A stretch of 44,064 nucleotides of DNA, taken from NCBI GenBank assembly GCA_947450365.1, contig CANFVE010000022.1, forward strand, positions 1 to 44,064, read 5' to 3'. Made by a program: the position numbers and the translations under genes. The notes below the pieces were generated by a model, which saw only the letters and a program-made list of their open reading frames with translations, did not search any database and was not told the origin of the DNA. Within the stretch, counting starts at the first letter, position 1; the number at the start of each line of letters is the position of its first letter. This document shows positions 33,863 through 42,471 of the stretch, piece after piece. This DNA is from Cytophagaceae bacterium. GTDB taxonomy: Bacteria > Bacteroidota > Bacteroidia > Cytophagales > Spirosomataceae.

Positions 33863-34249
33863 TTAATCAGGAATGTTGGTAAATACCGCATCTCCCCAAA
33901 GTTCCTCCAATTTAAAAAATGTGCGTTTGTCCTTCAAAAACACGTGAACAATCACATCATAATAATCCATCAAAATCCATTCCCGATTCGCTTTTCCTTC
34001 CATCGCATGCACATGAATCTTTCCCGACTCCCACACTTCTTTATCTACCGAATCCGCAATCGCCTCGATTTGTGTGTCCGAAGTACCCGAACAAATCACA
34101 AAAAAATCAGTAAATGCATTGGTTACGCCGCGTAAGTCCATGACAACTATTTCTTGGGCTTTTTTCTCTTGCATTCCTTTGACCACCCACTGGACAATTT
34201 CTTCAGATGCATCCACTGATGGTGTGGCTTTTTTAGGACTTTTAGGCAT
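33863..34249 (-). CDS. rsfS: Ribosome silencing factor RsfS
   Basis: The protein has 128 residues. It binds ribosomal protein L14 and blocks subunit joining in nutrient shortage. The core ALLGSSD-like fold is seen in VVMDLRGVTNAFTDFFVICSGTSDTQIEAIADSV and the later WILMDYYDVIVHVFLKDKRTFFKLEELW. An N-terminal extension of about 15 residues is Lys/Pro-rich. It lies immediately upstream of ftsH on the same strand with a 75-base gap, and diverges from birA. Confidence 0.93.
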   Translation of the reverse strand: MPKSPKKATPSVDASEEIVQWVVKGMQEKKAQEIVVMDLRGVTNAFTDFFVICSGTSDTQIEAIADSVDKEVWESGKIHVHAMEGKANREWILMDYYDVIVHVFLKDKRTFFKLEELWGDAVFTNIPD

Positions 34250-34274
34250 ATATGGTTTATAAACGAATAAAAAT

Positions 34275-34282
34275 TAAATTTG
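34275..34282 (+). promoter_or_regulatory. Putative -7 element of birA
   Basis: TAAATTTG matches TAnnTTTG, 30 bases before the TTG start of birA. This fits a short leader and supports that start. No good upstream TTG element is visible. Confidence 0.4.
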
Positions 34283-34312
34283 TTCTTGTAACCCTAAAAT
34301 TACAAATAAAAA

Positions 34313-35104
34313 TTGAACAAATATCAAGCACCCACTTGGTTCGTTGGCAAAAATTCAAAATATATCCCAACCTGCCCTTCCACCAATTCCCTCGGTTTCG
34401 AAGAAGCCCTTTCCGCTGATTTGCCCGAAGGTTTCGCCTGGGTCGCTGGACACCAAACGGCTGGAAAAGGCCAACGAGGCAACCAATGGATCGCCGAACC
34501 CAATCAAAATCTGCTAGTCTCCTTCCTCCTAAAACCCGGACACGAAGCCCTGCCCGTTCAATTTTACCTCAGCAAAGCTATCGCCCTAGGCATCGTCAAA
34601 GGACTCAATGACTGGTCCCAAATGAAGTTCGGCGAAACCCTCCCCTTGTCCATCAAATGGCCAAATGACATTTATTTAGCAGGTAAAAAATTGGGCGGAA
34701 TTCTCATTGAAAGCAACTTCCAAGCGGGCCAATGGGCCTTTTCCATCATCGGAATCGGCTTAAATATCAATCAAACCGAATTCCCAGATTTACGTGCCAC
34801 CTCACTCAAAAATTATTTACAAGATCCCCAAGCCATCGCCATCGAGGAAATTTATCAAGCGATTTCGCAAGGAATTGAAACTCAATACCATCAATTCCAA
34901 GAAAAACAGTTTGCTGCCCTTGACCTATCCTATCATGCCCATTTATTCCAGCACCTTGAAGAAGCGTTGTATCAGGATGCAAGCGGAACCTTTCGCGGTA
35001 AAATTATCGAAGTAAATGCCCAAGGACTACTCTGCCTCGAACGAAACAATGAACACAAATGGTATGATTTAAAGGAATTATGTTTTATTTTTAAGGAGAT
35101 TTAA
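34313..35104 (+). CDS. birA: Biotin-protein ligase
   Basis: The protein has 263 residues. It attaches biotin to acetyl-CoA carboxylase and related carriers. Seen: the substrate block PSTNSLG, the biotin loop GHQTAGKGQRGNQW, and SIKWPNDIYLAGKKLGGILIE with the catalytic lysine. There is no N-terminal helix-turn-helix, so this is the non-regulatory class. The start is TTG at 34313, as no ATG occurs in frame before residue 104. It probably heads an operon with the acyl-CoA synthetase (22-base gap). Confidence 0.93.
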   Translation: MNKYQAPTWFVGKNSKYIPTCPSTNSLGFEEALSADLPEGFAWVAGHQTAGKGQRGNQWIAEPNQNLLVSFLLKPGHEALPVQFYLSKAIALGIVKGLNDWSQMKFGETLPLSIKWPNDIYLAGKKLGGILIESNFQAGQWAFSIIGIGLNINQTEFPDLRATSLKNYLQDPQAIAIEEIYQAISQGIETQYHQFQEKQFAALDLSYHAHLFQHLEEALYQDASGTFRGKIIEVNAQGLLCLERNNEHKWYDLKELCFIFKEI

Positions 35105-35125
35105 CCTTACCCTCGATCAACCTAT

Positions 35126-36781
35126 ATGCTCAGCAGCTACCAAAGCAACTTAGAGAATTTCCTCCATTGGGTTTCTGAAAAACCTAATGATATTTTTTTA
35201 AAACAACCCATTGGTCCTGAATACATCGATTTTTCATATCAAGCCTCCGGCGAAACCGTTAAAAAAATCGCTAATTTCCTGAAAAATAATCTAAAAGATG
35301 GACCAAAACATATAGGCATTTTATCAAAAAATTCTTCCTATTGGATTTTATCCGACTTAGCCATTTCCTGCGCAGGAGCCATATCAGTTCCCTTTTATGC
35401 CACCCTAACAGGACCCCAATTAAACCAAGTATTGGTCCATTCGGATTGTCAAATCCTAATCGTGGGAAAATTGGACAATTGGGAAGAAATGAAAAAAGGC
35501 ATCCCGCCACATATGTTGGTTTTGCATACACCTGAATCGGAAGGCAGCGAGGGTGCCTTTTGGGATAAAGTGCTGAATGATTACCCGATGATCCCGCAGA
35601 TCCATACACCGAACCATGCAGAATTAGCCACCATCGTTTATACCTCCGGAACCACAGGATCACCCAAAGGAGTCATGATCTCCAATGGATCCATCGCTAA
35701 AGCCCTGAATTTAGCACGTGAAATTGCCTATTTGGAAACCCCCAATACTCGTTTTATTAGCTATCTACCGCTTTGCCATATTGCAGAACGAAATATTGTT
35801 GAATTTGCTTGTATCGCATCAGGGGGGACCATTTATTTTGTTGAAAACCTGACAACCTTCTCCCAGAATCTAGTTTCTGCTCGGCCGACCCACTTCTTGG
35901 CCGTCCCTCGTATTTGGGCTAAATTCCAAGAAGGTATTGTTCAGAAAATCGGAGGCCAGAAAAAACTTGACCTACTTTTAAAAATCCCGGTGCTCAGCGG
36001 ATTTATTAAACAAAAAATCAAAAAAGGCTTGGGATTAGATCAGGCGATGCTCATGTTGACCGGTGCGGCACCGATGCCACAGGCTTTGTTGGCTTGGTAC
36101 CAAAAAATAGGATTTCACATCCAAGAGGCTTATGGAATGACCGAAAACATGGGAATGAACACGCTCATGCCGCGGCATAAAATAAAACTAGGGACCGTAG
36201 GAACTTCCCATAAAACGTGTGAAACGCGTATCCATGAGGCTACGGGAGAAATCCAAATGAAAGCCGATTATAACTCTTGGGGCTATTATAAAGAACCCGG
36301 GTTGACGGATGAGTTGTTTGAAGATGGATGGTTAAAAACGGGCGACATGGGAAAGATCGATCAGGAAGGATACTTGTCCATCGTAGGCCGCGTGAAGGAT
36401 AATTTCAAAACCGCCAAAGGCCAATATGTGAGTCCAGCGCCGATCGAAAATATTTTGTTGGTGGATCCGCTCATCGAACAATCCTGCGTCGTGGGGGTTA
36501 ATTTACCCCAACCAATCGCATTGATCGTACTCAGTCAGGAGGGAAAAAATATCGAAAAATCTGTGTTGGTCGAAGAATTAAATAAACTACGCCTCTCCAC
36601 CCATCCTCATTTTAAAAATTATGAGCATGTGCATAAAATGGTCGTTTTAAAGGAGGAATGGACAGTGGAAAATAATCGCTTAACCCCGACACTCAAAATC
36701 AAAAGACCGCAAATCGAACATGCATTTGAACAATGGTTTGAATCATGGTACGAACATCCCGAAGCCGTTATTTTCGAATAA
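35126..36781 (+). CDS. Long-chain acyl-CoA synthetase (AMP-forming)
   Basis: The protein has 551 residues. It activates fatty acids through an acyl-adenylate. The core motif YTSGTTGSPKGV is at about 171-182, followed by YGMTENMG, TGDMG and the hinge region GRVKDNFKTAKGQYVSP. The last carries the C-terminal lysine motif common in this superfamily. It lies after birA and before an Omp85-like gene on the same strand. Biotin ligase and acyl-CoA synthetase both touch lipid metabolism, though direct cooperation is not shown. Confidence 0.94.
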   Translation: MLSSYQSNLENFLHWVSEKPNDIFLKQPIGPEYIDFSYQASGETVKKIANFLKNNLKDGPKHIGILSKNSSYWILSDLAISCAGAISVPFYATLTGPQLNQVLVHSDCQILIVGKLDNWEEMKKGIPPHMLVLHTPESEGSEGAFWDKVLNDYPMIPQIHTPNHAELATIVYTSGTTGSPKGVMISNGSIAKALNLAREIAYLETPNTRFISYLPLCHIAERNIVEFACIASGGTIYFVENLTTFSQNLVSARPTHFLAVPRIWAKFQEGIVQKIGGQKKLDLLLKIPVLSGFIKQKIKKGLGLDQAMLMLTGAAPMPQALLAWYQKIGFHIQEAYGMTENMGMNTLMPRHKIKLGTVGTSHKTCETRIHEATGEIQMKADYNSWGYYKEPGLTDELFEDGWLKTGDMGKIDQEGYLSIVGRVKDNFKTAKGQYVSPAPIENILLVDPLIEQSCVVGVNLPQPIALIVLSQEGKNIEKSVLVEELNKLRLSTHPHFKNYEHVHKMVVLKEEWTVENNRLTPTLKIKRPQIEHAFEQWFESWYEHPEAVIFE

Positions 36782-36831
36782 TTTTATCGACCTCTAACGC
36801 AATAATAGTCGCAATTGAGTAAATTGTAGGC

Positions 36832-38214
36832 ATGCGAAGTATTTGCCGAATGGTCTGTTTCCTTTTTTTATCCGGAATATCCAAGGACATTTCTGCGCAA
36901 TTCATGCAGGTCGACAGCATCCAATTTATTGGAAACGAGAAAACAAAAAAAAGCATTTTACATCGTGAATTAGATTTCGTCATTGGGGATTCGATAGCGG
37001 TAACCGATGTAGACAAACGCATTGAATACAACCGCCGAAAATTAATGAACACCAATTTGTTCATTTGGGTCAAAAGCGATTACCATCAATTGCCCAATGG
37101 TCACCTGTCCATCAAATTTGAATTTTTAGAACAATGGTATATTTTGGCCTATCCCGTATTTCAATTGGCCGATCGAAACCTCAACGACTGGTGGTCTCGT
37201 GGCCATACCATGGAACGAACCATTTATGGTCTACACTTTATCCATACCAACTTCCGAGGCAGGAATGAAAAATTGATATTTAGGGCCGAAACTGGCTTTA
37301 CAAATCGCCTAGACTTCTCTTACACAAATCCCTATATCGACAAAAAAAAGACCCTTGGATTTAGCCTGAACACGACATATGCAACAAATAAATCCATGCC
37401 CTATGCCACCATTCATGATACGCTAAGTTATTTGACCTCCGATAAAAACCTGCGAGAAAGATGGTCGGGAAGCATCGCACTTAAGCGTCGCATTTGGTAC
37501 TACGATTTTCAAACCTTAGAATTAAAATATACACATACAATCGTATCGGACACCATCGCGAAATTAAATCCAAATTATTTTTCAAGCGGGAAAACGGAAC
37601 AGAATTTTGCACAAATTGCTTATACCTATTCCTATGATTTCAGGGATTTTAGTACCTATCCTTTACGAGGTAAAAAAATCGATTTGGGCATTTACAAATA
37701 TGGATTATTGCCGAGCGATCAGGTAAATTTTATGGAATTAACGGGCTCCGTTGCCTATTTTTTTGATTTAGGATCGAGATTTTTCTTGACGTCGCAAGGG
37801 AAGGCCAAGGTATCCATCGGTGGCCAAATCCCCTATGCCAATCAGCGCGGATTAGGCTATGGAAGTGAATTAGTCCGCGGATATGAATTAAATGTGATTG
37901 ATGGGACAAGTTATTTTTTGAATCGAAATACGATAAAATTCCAATTAGTTAATAAAATATTCAAAATCCCATTTTTAGCGATTAAGCAATTTAACCAGGT
38001 TCCCATTGCGATTTACCCGACGGCCTTCGTGGATCTTGCCTATGTCCAACAAGCGCCGAATGAATTCAAAAATTCATTGGCCAATCGCTGGATTTCAGGC
38101 GCGGGCTTAGGCTTTGATGTGGTGACCTATTATAATTTGGTGTGCAAAATAGGCTTCCCCGTGACCAATGGGACAAAATTAGGGATGGTAATTGGGGTCG
38201 GAAGGGAGTTTTAA
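36832..38214 (+). CDS. Omp85/BamA-like outer-membrane protein
   Basis: The protein has 460 residues, shorter than BamA. A signal peptide (CRMVCFLFLSGI...SAQ) is followed by a single POTRA-like domain (about 28-110, VDSIQFIGNEKTKKSILHREL) and then a 16-strand-type barrel. The barrel holds the Omp85 block YPLRGKKIDLG and ends in a terminal aromatic strand (VIGVGREF). With one POTRA it may help surface transport or lipid trafficking, in the manner of smaller TamA-like or patatin-linked relatives. The exact role is unknown. A terminator follows. Confidence 0.8.
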   Translation: MRSICRMVCFLFLSGISKDISAQFMQVDSIQFIGNEKTKKSILHRELDFVIGDSIAVTDVDKRIEYNRRKLMNTNLFIWVKSDYHQLPNGHLSIKFEFLEQWYILAYPVFQLADRNLNDWWSRGHTMERTIYGLHFIHTNFRGRNEKLIFRAETGFTNRLDFSYTNPYIDKKKTLGFSLNTTYATNKSMPYATIHDTLSYLTSDKNLRERWSGSIALKRRIWYYDFQTLELKYTHTIVSDTIAKLNPNYFSSGKTEQNFAQIAYTYSYDFRDFSTYPLRGKKIDLGIYKYGLLPSDQVNFMELTGSVAYFFDLGSRFFLTSQGKAKVSIGGQIPYANQRGLGYGSELVRGYELNVIDGTSYFLNRNTIKFQLVNKIFKIPFLAIKQFNQVPIAIYPTAFVDLAYVQQAPNEFKNSLANRWISGAGLGFDVVTYYNLVCKIGFPVTNGTKLGMVIGVGREF

Positions 38215-38220
38215 ACAAAA

Positions 38221-38253
38221 AAAAATAAGCCGATTAAAAACCGGCTTATTTTT
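38221..38253. terminator. Terminator after the Omp85-like gene
   Basis: Perfect 12-bp stem AAAAATAAGCCG/CGGCTTATTTTT (38221-38232/38242-38253) with a 9-base loop. Confidence 0.92.
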
Positions 38254-38373
38254 GAAATACCTAACCACTAATAATCTTATATATCGATAAAGCGTAACGC
38301 TATTAATTCTTGAGTGAAACAAATTTAATAGATTATTTTTTATAAGTTCGACTTATCCTGGTACGAATTTATA

Positions 38374-38381
38374 TATTTTTG
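38374..38381 (+). promoter_or_regulatory. -7 element of the lipoprotein gene
   Basis: TATTTTTG is a full TAnnTTTG match, 24 bases before the ATG. The upstream partner is weak (TTCG). Confidence 0.45.
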
Positions 38382-38404
38382 AAAATAAAATAAATCGAGA
38401 TTTT

Positions 38405-38971
38405 ATGCTTCGTCTTCTAAAAATACTTTCCTCTATTTGCATGAGTGCGATTTTCATGTGCGCATGCGAGTCAACAACCAAGAAAACAGAGGGGAATCAT
38501 ACCGAAATTTCAGCCGCAGAAAAAAAGACCCAAGAAGCTTGGGCAAGCAGCGGTGAAATCGTACAAAAAATCACGCTTTCCCCGTCTCGAATTCTTCGTA
38601 ACGTAGCTTGGGGCCAAGCCATCGAATCCCTACCTGAAAAAATAGAATTATCTGAAAATCAGCCCGCAACGGGAAAATCCTATACCCTTTATTTGGATAA
38701 TAGTGATTTAAACTTTGCTGACATTACCTATGTGGCGGATGGCAAGAATAAGGTAAACGAAATTGATATCGATGTATTTTTAGAGGAGAATGCTCAAGTT
38801 CAGAACCTGATCAAGCAATTTCAAGGTTACTTGACGGCTAAAATGGGGCCATCGTCAACCGTGGGAAATAAAATACAATGGGGCCCCAATCAAAATACCC
38901 AGGTGACAATGGAGGACGTTAGTACCGCCAAAGACCCGGGTATTAAAATAATTTTCAAACAGGTTCCTTAA
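38405..38971 (+). CDS. Small lipoprotein of unknown function
   Basis: The protein has 188 residues. A signal sequence ends in a lipobox-like MCAC with Cys21 as the likely lipidated residue (Cys19 precedes it). The mature part starts with a Thr/Lys/Glu-rich linker and then a mixed alpha/beta region (GQAIESLPEKIELSEN, SYTLYLDNSDLNFADITYVADGKNKVNEIDIDVFL). The last resembles a small compact domain that compares input strings of secondary structure, but I do not recognise a family. Its stop overlaps that of convergent ilvE. Confidence 0.65.
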   Translation: MLRLLKILSSICMSAIFMCACESTTKKTEGNHTEISAAEKKTQEAWASSGEIVQKITLSPSRILRNVAWGQAIESLPEKIELSENQPATGKSYTLYLDNSDLNFADITYVADGKNKVNEIDIDVFLEENAQVQNLIKQFQGYLTAKMGPSSTVGNKIQWGPNQNTQVTMEDVSTAKDPGIKIIFKQVP

Positions 38972-40020
38972 ACTTTCCAGACCCAGTTACGTGTATCAGG
39001 GATTTCGCCTAAGCGAATTTGGTTGATTTCTATAAAGACTTTCGCCGAAAAATCACTGTCTTTTCTCGCCGGTAATTCATAGTCTTTCCCCTCAAAACCA
39101 ATCGTTTGTATGGGGGCAATCACAGCAGCTGTTCCAGCGCCGAAGGCCTCTGTCACCGTACCTGAAGCGATGCCTTCTACCAATTCCTTCACGGAAATGG
39201 GTCTTTCTTGCACGTCTAATCCCCAGTCTTTGGCGATTTGAATAACTGTTTTACGGGTAACACCATCTAAAATGGTATCACCGGTTGGGGCCGTAACCAG
39301 CGCCCCATTCACGATAAACATCAAATTCATGGTACCAGCTTCCTCGACAAATTGATGCGTAGCTGCATCCGTCCAAATGATTTGGTCATAGCCGTCTTGA
39401 ATTGCCTGCTGGGTCGGAAATAATGACCCTCCATAATTACCTGCATTTTTCGCAAAACCCACCCCACCTTTCGCAGCGCGGATGTATTGGGTTTCCACTC
39501 GAACCTTTAAAGGTTTGGCATAATAGGAACCTACGGGGCAATTGAATATAATAAACTTATAGGTCGTCGAAGGCGTTACCCCTACATATTCATCCGTTGC
39601 AAACATAAAAGGCCGAATATATAACGAACATCCCTCCTGCTGAGGCACCCAAGCTTTATCGATTTCCAATAATTTTTTCAAGCCTTCCAAGAAAATTTCC
39701 GCTGGGACTTCAGGCATGCACATGCGAAGGGCTGATTTATTAAAGCGCTTCAGATTTTCTTCGGGGCGGAAAACCAAAATATCTCCGGCAACGGAGCGGT
39801 AGCCCTTCATGCCTTCAAAAATGGCTTGACCATAATGCAAAGACATCATGGCGGGTTGGTAACTTAATGGACCATAAGGTTGAATATTGACACTTTGCCA
39901 AGCGCCATCCGCATATTCAGCGACCAACATATGATCTGCAAAACTGCGACCAAACGATAATTGGGTGAAATCTACTTCGTCAATTCTTGACTTTGAAATC
40001 GGATCAAATGTAATTTGCAT
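38968..40020 (-). CDS. ilvE: Branched-chain amino acid aminotransferase
   Basis: The protein has 350 residues from the ATG at 40020, just after the stop of the upstream gene; an ATG at 40050 would overlap it and adds ten residues unlike the family. It is a PLP enzyme for the last step of Leu, Ile and Val synthesis. Seen: LHYGQAIFEGMKGYR, the SYYAKPLKVRVETQYIRAAKGGVGFAKNAGNYG segment carrying the Schiff-base lysine, and EEAGTMNLMF with the PLP-binding glutamate. This is the large BCAT class found in many bacteria. It is downstream of the cobalamin adenosyltransferase. Confidence 0.95.
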   Translation of the reverse strand: MQITFDPISKSRIDEVDFTQLSFGRSFADHMLVAEYADGAWQSVNIQPYGPLSYQPAMMSLHYGQAIFEGMKGYRSVAGDILVFRPEENLKRFNKSALRMCMPEVPAEIFLEGLKKLLEIDKAWVPQQEGCSLYIRPFMFATDEYVGVTPSTTYKFIIFNCPVGSYYAKPLKVRVETQYIRAAKGGVGFAKNAGNYGGSLFPTQQAIQDGYDQIIWTDAATHQFVEEAGTMNLMFIVNGALVTAPTGDTILDGVTRKTVIQIAKDWGLDVQERPISVKELVEGIASGTVTEAFGAGTAAVIAPIQTIGFEGKDYELPARKDSDFSAKVFIEINQIRLGEIPDTRNWVWKV

Positions 40021-40031
40021 GGGTTTTGTTT

Positions 40032-40583
40032 TTATTTGCCTGAATTCCATGGAATTTCAGGAATGTCTAATGTATGGTGTAGGTACCGGCACATCATGAA
40101 TAAATAGTCGGACAAACGATTTAAAAAGGCAATCGAGGTATCATAATCAGATTTTTCGGAGGCTTGAACCCAACGAATAAGGCTTCGTTCCGCTCGCCGA
40201 CAAACCGTTCTTGCTATTTGCGCCTTGGCAATCGTATCATGACCACCTGGCAAAATGAAAAAACGCATGGGCGCTAACACAGCATCCATTTCGTCAATCA
40301 TCTCCTCTAAACTCACGATATCCTGCAGGGAAATCAATTTCATATTTCCCAAGGTTTCCGCTGAATCACTCGCCACATGTGCACCTAAGACAAAAAGGCT
40401 TGATTGAATTTGGGTCAGTTTCGCAGCTAAAGAGGCATCCACATGGCAAATCAAAAGACCTACATGGGAGTTTAGTTCGTCTATGTCCCCAATCGCATCC
40501 AAGCGTAGGTCGGATTTCGAAAGGCCTTGACCGTTGGCTAGGCTCGTAAAACCCTTATCTCCTTTTTTGGTATAAATGGACAT
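40032..40583 (-). CDS. Cob(I)alamin adenosyltransferase, PduO type
   Basis: The protein has 183 residues from the ATG at 40583, where the family consensus MSIYTKKGDKGFTSL begins; the frame upstream to 40634 lacks family similarity. It transfers adenosyl from ATP to cob(I)alamin to make coenzyme B12. Typical residues: the N-terminal TKKGDKGFTSLANG ATP loop and the later RTVCRRAERSL and NRLSDYLFMMCRYLH. It precedes ilvE by 11 bases. The organism therefore probably salvages B12. Confidence 0.93.
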   Translation of the reverse strand: MSIYTKKGDKGFTSLANGQGLSKSDLRLDAIGDIDELNSHVGLLICHVDASLAAKLTQIQSSLFVLGAHVASDSAETLGNMKLISLQDIVSLEEMIDEMDAVLAPMRFFILPGGHDTIAKAQIARTVCRRAERSLIRWVQASEKSDYDTSIAFLNRLSDYLFMMCRYLHHTLDIPEIPWNSGK

Positions 40584-40704
40584 GAATTGCTTTTTTAAAG
40601 AACACAAAAATACTTTTTTCGGCCTTGAAAGCAAATAATTGGATTAAATATCCACCAAAGTCCGGGAAATAAAATAAACATTAGGTCAATCGAGAATTCA
40701 AAAC

Positions 40705-40712
40705 TAATTTTG
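40705..40712 (+). promoter_or_regulatory. -7 element of the DUF1648-like gene
   Basis: TAATTTTG is a full TAnnTTTG match. It ends 17 bases before the ATG at 40730, which makes the ATG and not a GTG at 40712 the likely start. Confidence 0.5.
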
Positions 40713-40729
40713 TGGACAATTTTAAACAT

Positions 40730-41239
40730 ATGTCGATCGATCATTTTCTTTCTCGGGTTTGGCGCATCATTTCCTTAATAGGACTTGGGGTTTCCTTATT
40801 ATTCATTTATCGGGGCTTGCCAGATCCTACGGCGGTTCATTTCGGGGAAACGGGACGAGGAGATGGATTTTTACCCAAAGAAGAGGTATTCTATTTGACC
40901 GCGGCATTAATTACGATTTTAAACGTATTGGCTTTGTTATTAATTAAAACGGTGGAAAAAATTCCGGTGAATGGCCTCGGTTTCTTGTATCGAACATTTC
41001 AAGAAAAGGGAGCTGATGTGGTCAAAAAGATGTTGATCAATTGGCTTCATTTATTTCCTGCCTTCATTAATACATTTCTAATTTTGGTACTGAGGACATT
41101 GCTTTTACTGAATGATGAACGGACATTTGATCAAGATTTTAGTTACGTTCCGTTAGTTGGCCTTGCATTTTTCTTGATTTGGCTAATTTATTTGCCATTT
41201 CGCTTATTGAGTATTGAAAAATTCAAAGAAGAGGAATGA
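40730..41239 (+). CDS. DUF1648-like membrane protein
   Basis: The protein has 169 residues from the ATG at 40730; the GTG at 40712 lies inside the -7 element. Three to four membrane helices are seen: IISLIGLGVSLLFIY, FYLTAALITILNVLALLLI, LFPAFINTFLILVLRTLLL and LVGLAFFLIWLIYLPFRLL. The loop LPDPTAVHFGETGRGDG after the first helix matches the DUF1648 pattern seen in SdpI-like immunity and other proteins. The function is unknown. It overlaps queA by ATGA, so translation is coupled. Confidence 0.7.
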   Translation: MSIDHFLSRVWRIISLIGLGVSLLFIYRGLPDPTAVHFGETGRGDGFLPKEEVFYLTAALITILNVLALLLIKTVEKIPVNGLGFLYRTFQEKGADVVKKMLINWLHLFPAFINTFLILVLRTLLLLNDERTFDQDFSYVPLVGLAFFLIWLIYLPFRLLSIEKFKEEE

Positions 41240-42471
41240 ACCCCGTGATGCCGAATTTACCTATTCAGGCGTATGATTACTCGTTGCCTGAAGATAAAAT
41301 AGCTTTATTCCCGACAAAAAATCGGGATGAATCTAAATTATTGGTTTACCGAAATTCTCAAATCCAGCATCATTCTTTTGTCGACTTTCCAGCCCTCCTA
41401 CCCCCCAACTGTTTATTGGTCTTTAATAATACCAAAGTAATTCCGGCAAGAATCCCCTTGCAAAAGGCCTCGGGAACAGCCCTTGAATTGTTTTTATTGA
41501 AACCTGTGGAGGAAGCGGAAGCAACTCAGGTAGCTATGCAGGCCGAGGGAGAAGTCGTTTGGAATTGCTTGATAGGCAATAAAAAACGATGGAAGCAAGG
41601 CGAAATGATTGAGAAAAAGATTTCGCTAGGGGAAAAAGAATTGGTTTTACAGATTCATTGGTATCATCGAGACGAGAACCAGGTTCGAATTCAGTGGAAC
41701 GAATCCATTTCGTTTGCTACGATTTTAGATGCCATTGGTAAAATCCCATTACCTCCTTACATGTCTAGAGAAGTAGAAGAAGGGGATAAAGATCGCTATC
41801 AAACTTTATTTTCAAAGGAATTAGGTGCGGTGGCTGCCCCGACAGCCTCCTTGCATTTTTCAGAAAAAATCATGGAAGATTTGGACCGAAGGGGTGTTCA
41901 TAAAACCTTTTTAACCCTACATGTGGGGGCGGGAACTTTCATGCCTGTGAAAGAAGAACATGTAGAAAATCATCCGATGCATCGGGAACAAATGATTTTC
42001 AGTACAGAACAAATTCATAATTTATTGAATCATCAGGGTCCATTTATTCCAGTAGGTACCACGGCGCTTCGGGCTTTGGAAAGTTTATATTGGGCTGGGG
42101 TGTTTTTGTTGGAAAATGGAAACATCCCCGAGGGCGGTTTTATTTTACCCAAGGAATTTGCGTACAAGTCTAGGCAATTGACCTATGCCCGAGAGGAGGC
42201 GCTTAAGGCCGTGATTGACTATATGAAAAGGATGGGTATGGATGCATGGATGATGGAAACGGAATTGTTGATCATGCCAGGCTATAGCATGCATTTTTGT
42301 GATGCCTTGGTTACAAATTTTCATCAACCCAAATCGACCTTATTGGTTTTAGTTTCGGCGTTGATTGGGGATGCATGGAAGGATGTATATCGGGAAGCAT
42401 TGGAAAATAATTATCGCTTTTTAAGTTATGGCGATGCGAGTATCTTATTTAATGTTAAATTTGCGCTATGA
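41236..42471 (+). CDS. queA: tRNA preQ1(34) ribosyltransferase-isomerase
   Basis: The protein has 411 residues; QueA is usually about 340-360, so there is some extra length in insertions. It uses SAM to add the cyclopentene diol precursor epoxyqueuosine to tRNA. Seen: YDYSLPEDKIALFP at the N-terminus, LLVFNNTKVIPARI, GAVAAPTASLHFSEK, and LHVGAGTFMPVKEE. It is the middle gene of a three-gene set, overlapping both neighbours by ATGA (41236 and 42468). Confidence 0.95.
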   Translation: MNPVMPNLPIQAYDYSLPEDKIALFPTKNRDESKLLVYRNSQIQHHSFVDFPALLPPNCLLVFNNTKVIPARIPLQKASGTALELFLLKPVEEAEATQVAMQAEGEVVWNCLIGNKKRWKQGEMIEKKISLGEKELVLQIHWYHRDENQVRIQWNESISFATILDAIGKIPLPPYMSREVEEGDKDRYQTLFSKELGAVAAPTASLHFSEKIMEDLDRRGVHKTFLTLHVGAGTFMPVKEEHVENHPMHREQMIFSTEQIHNLLNHQGPFIPVGTTALRALESLYWAGVFLLENGNIPEGGFILPKEFAYKSRQLTYAREEALKAVIDYMKRMGMDAWMMETELLIMPGYSMHFCDALVTNFHQPKSTLLVLVSALIGDAWKDVYREALENNYRFLSYGDASILFNVKFAL

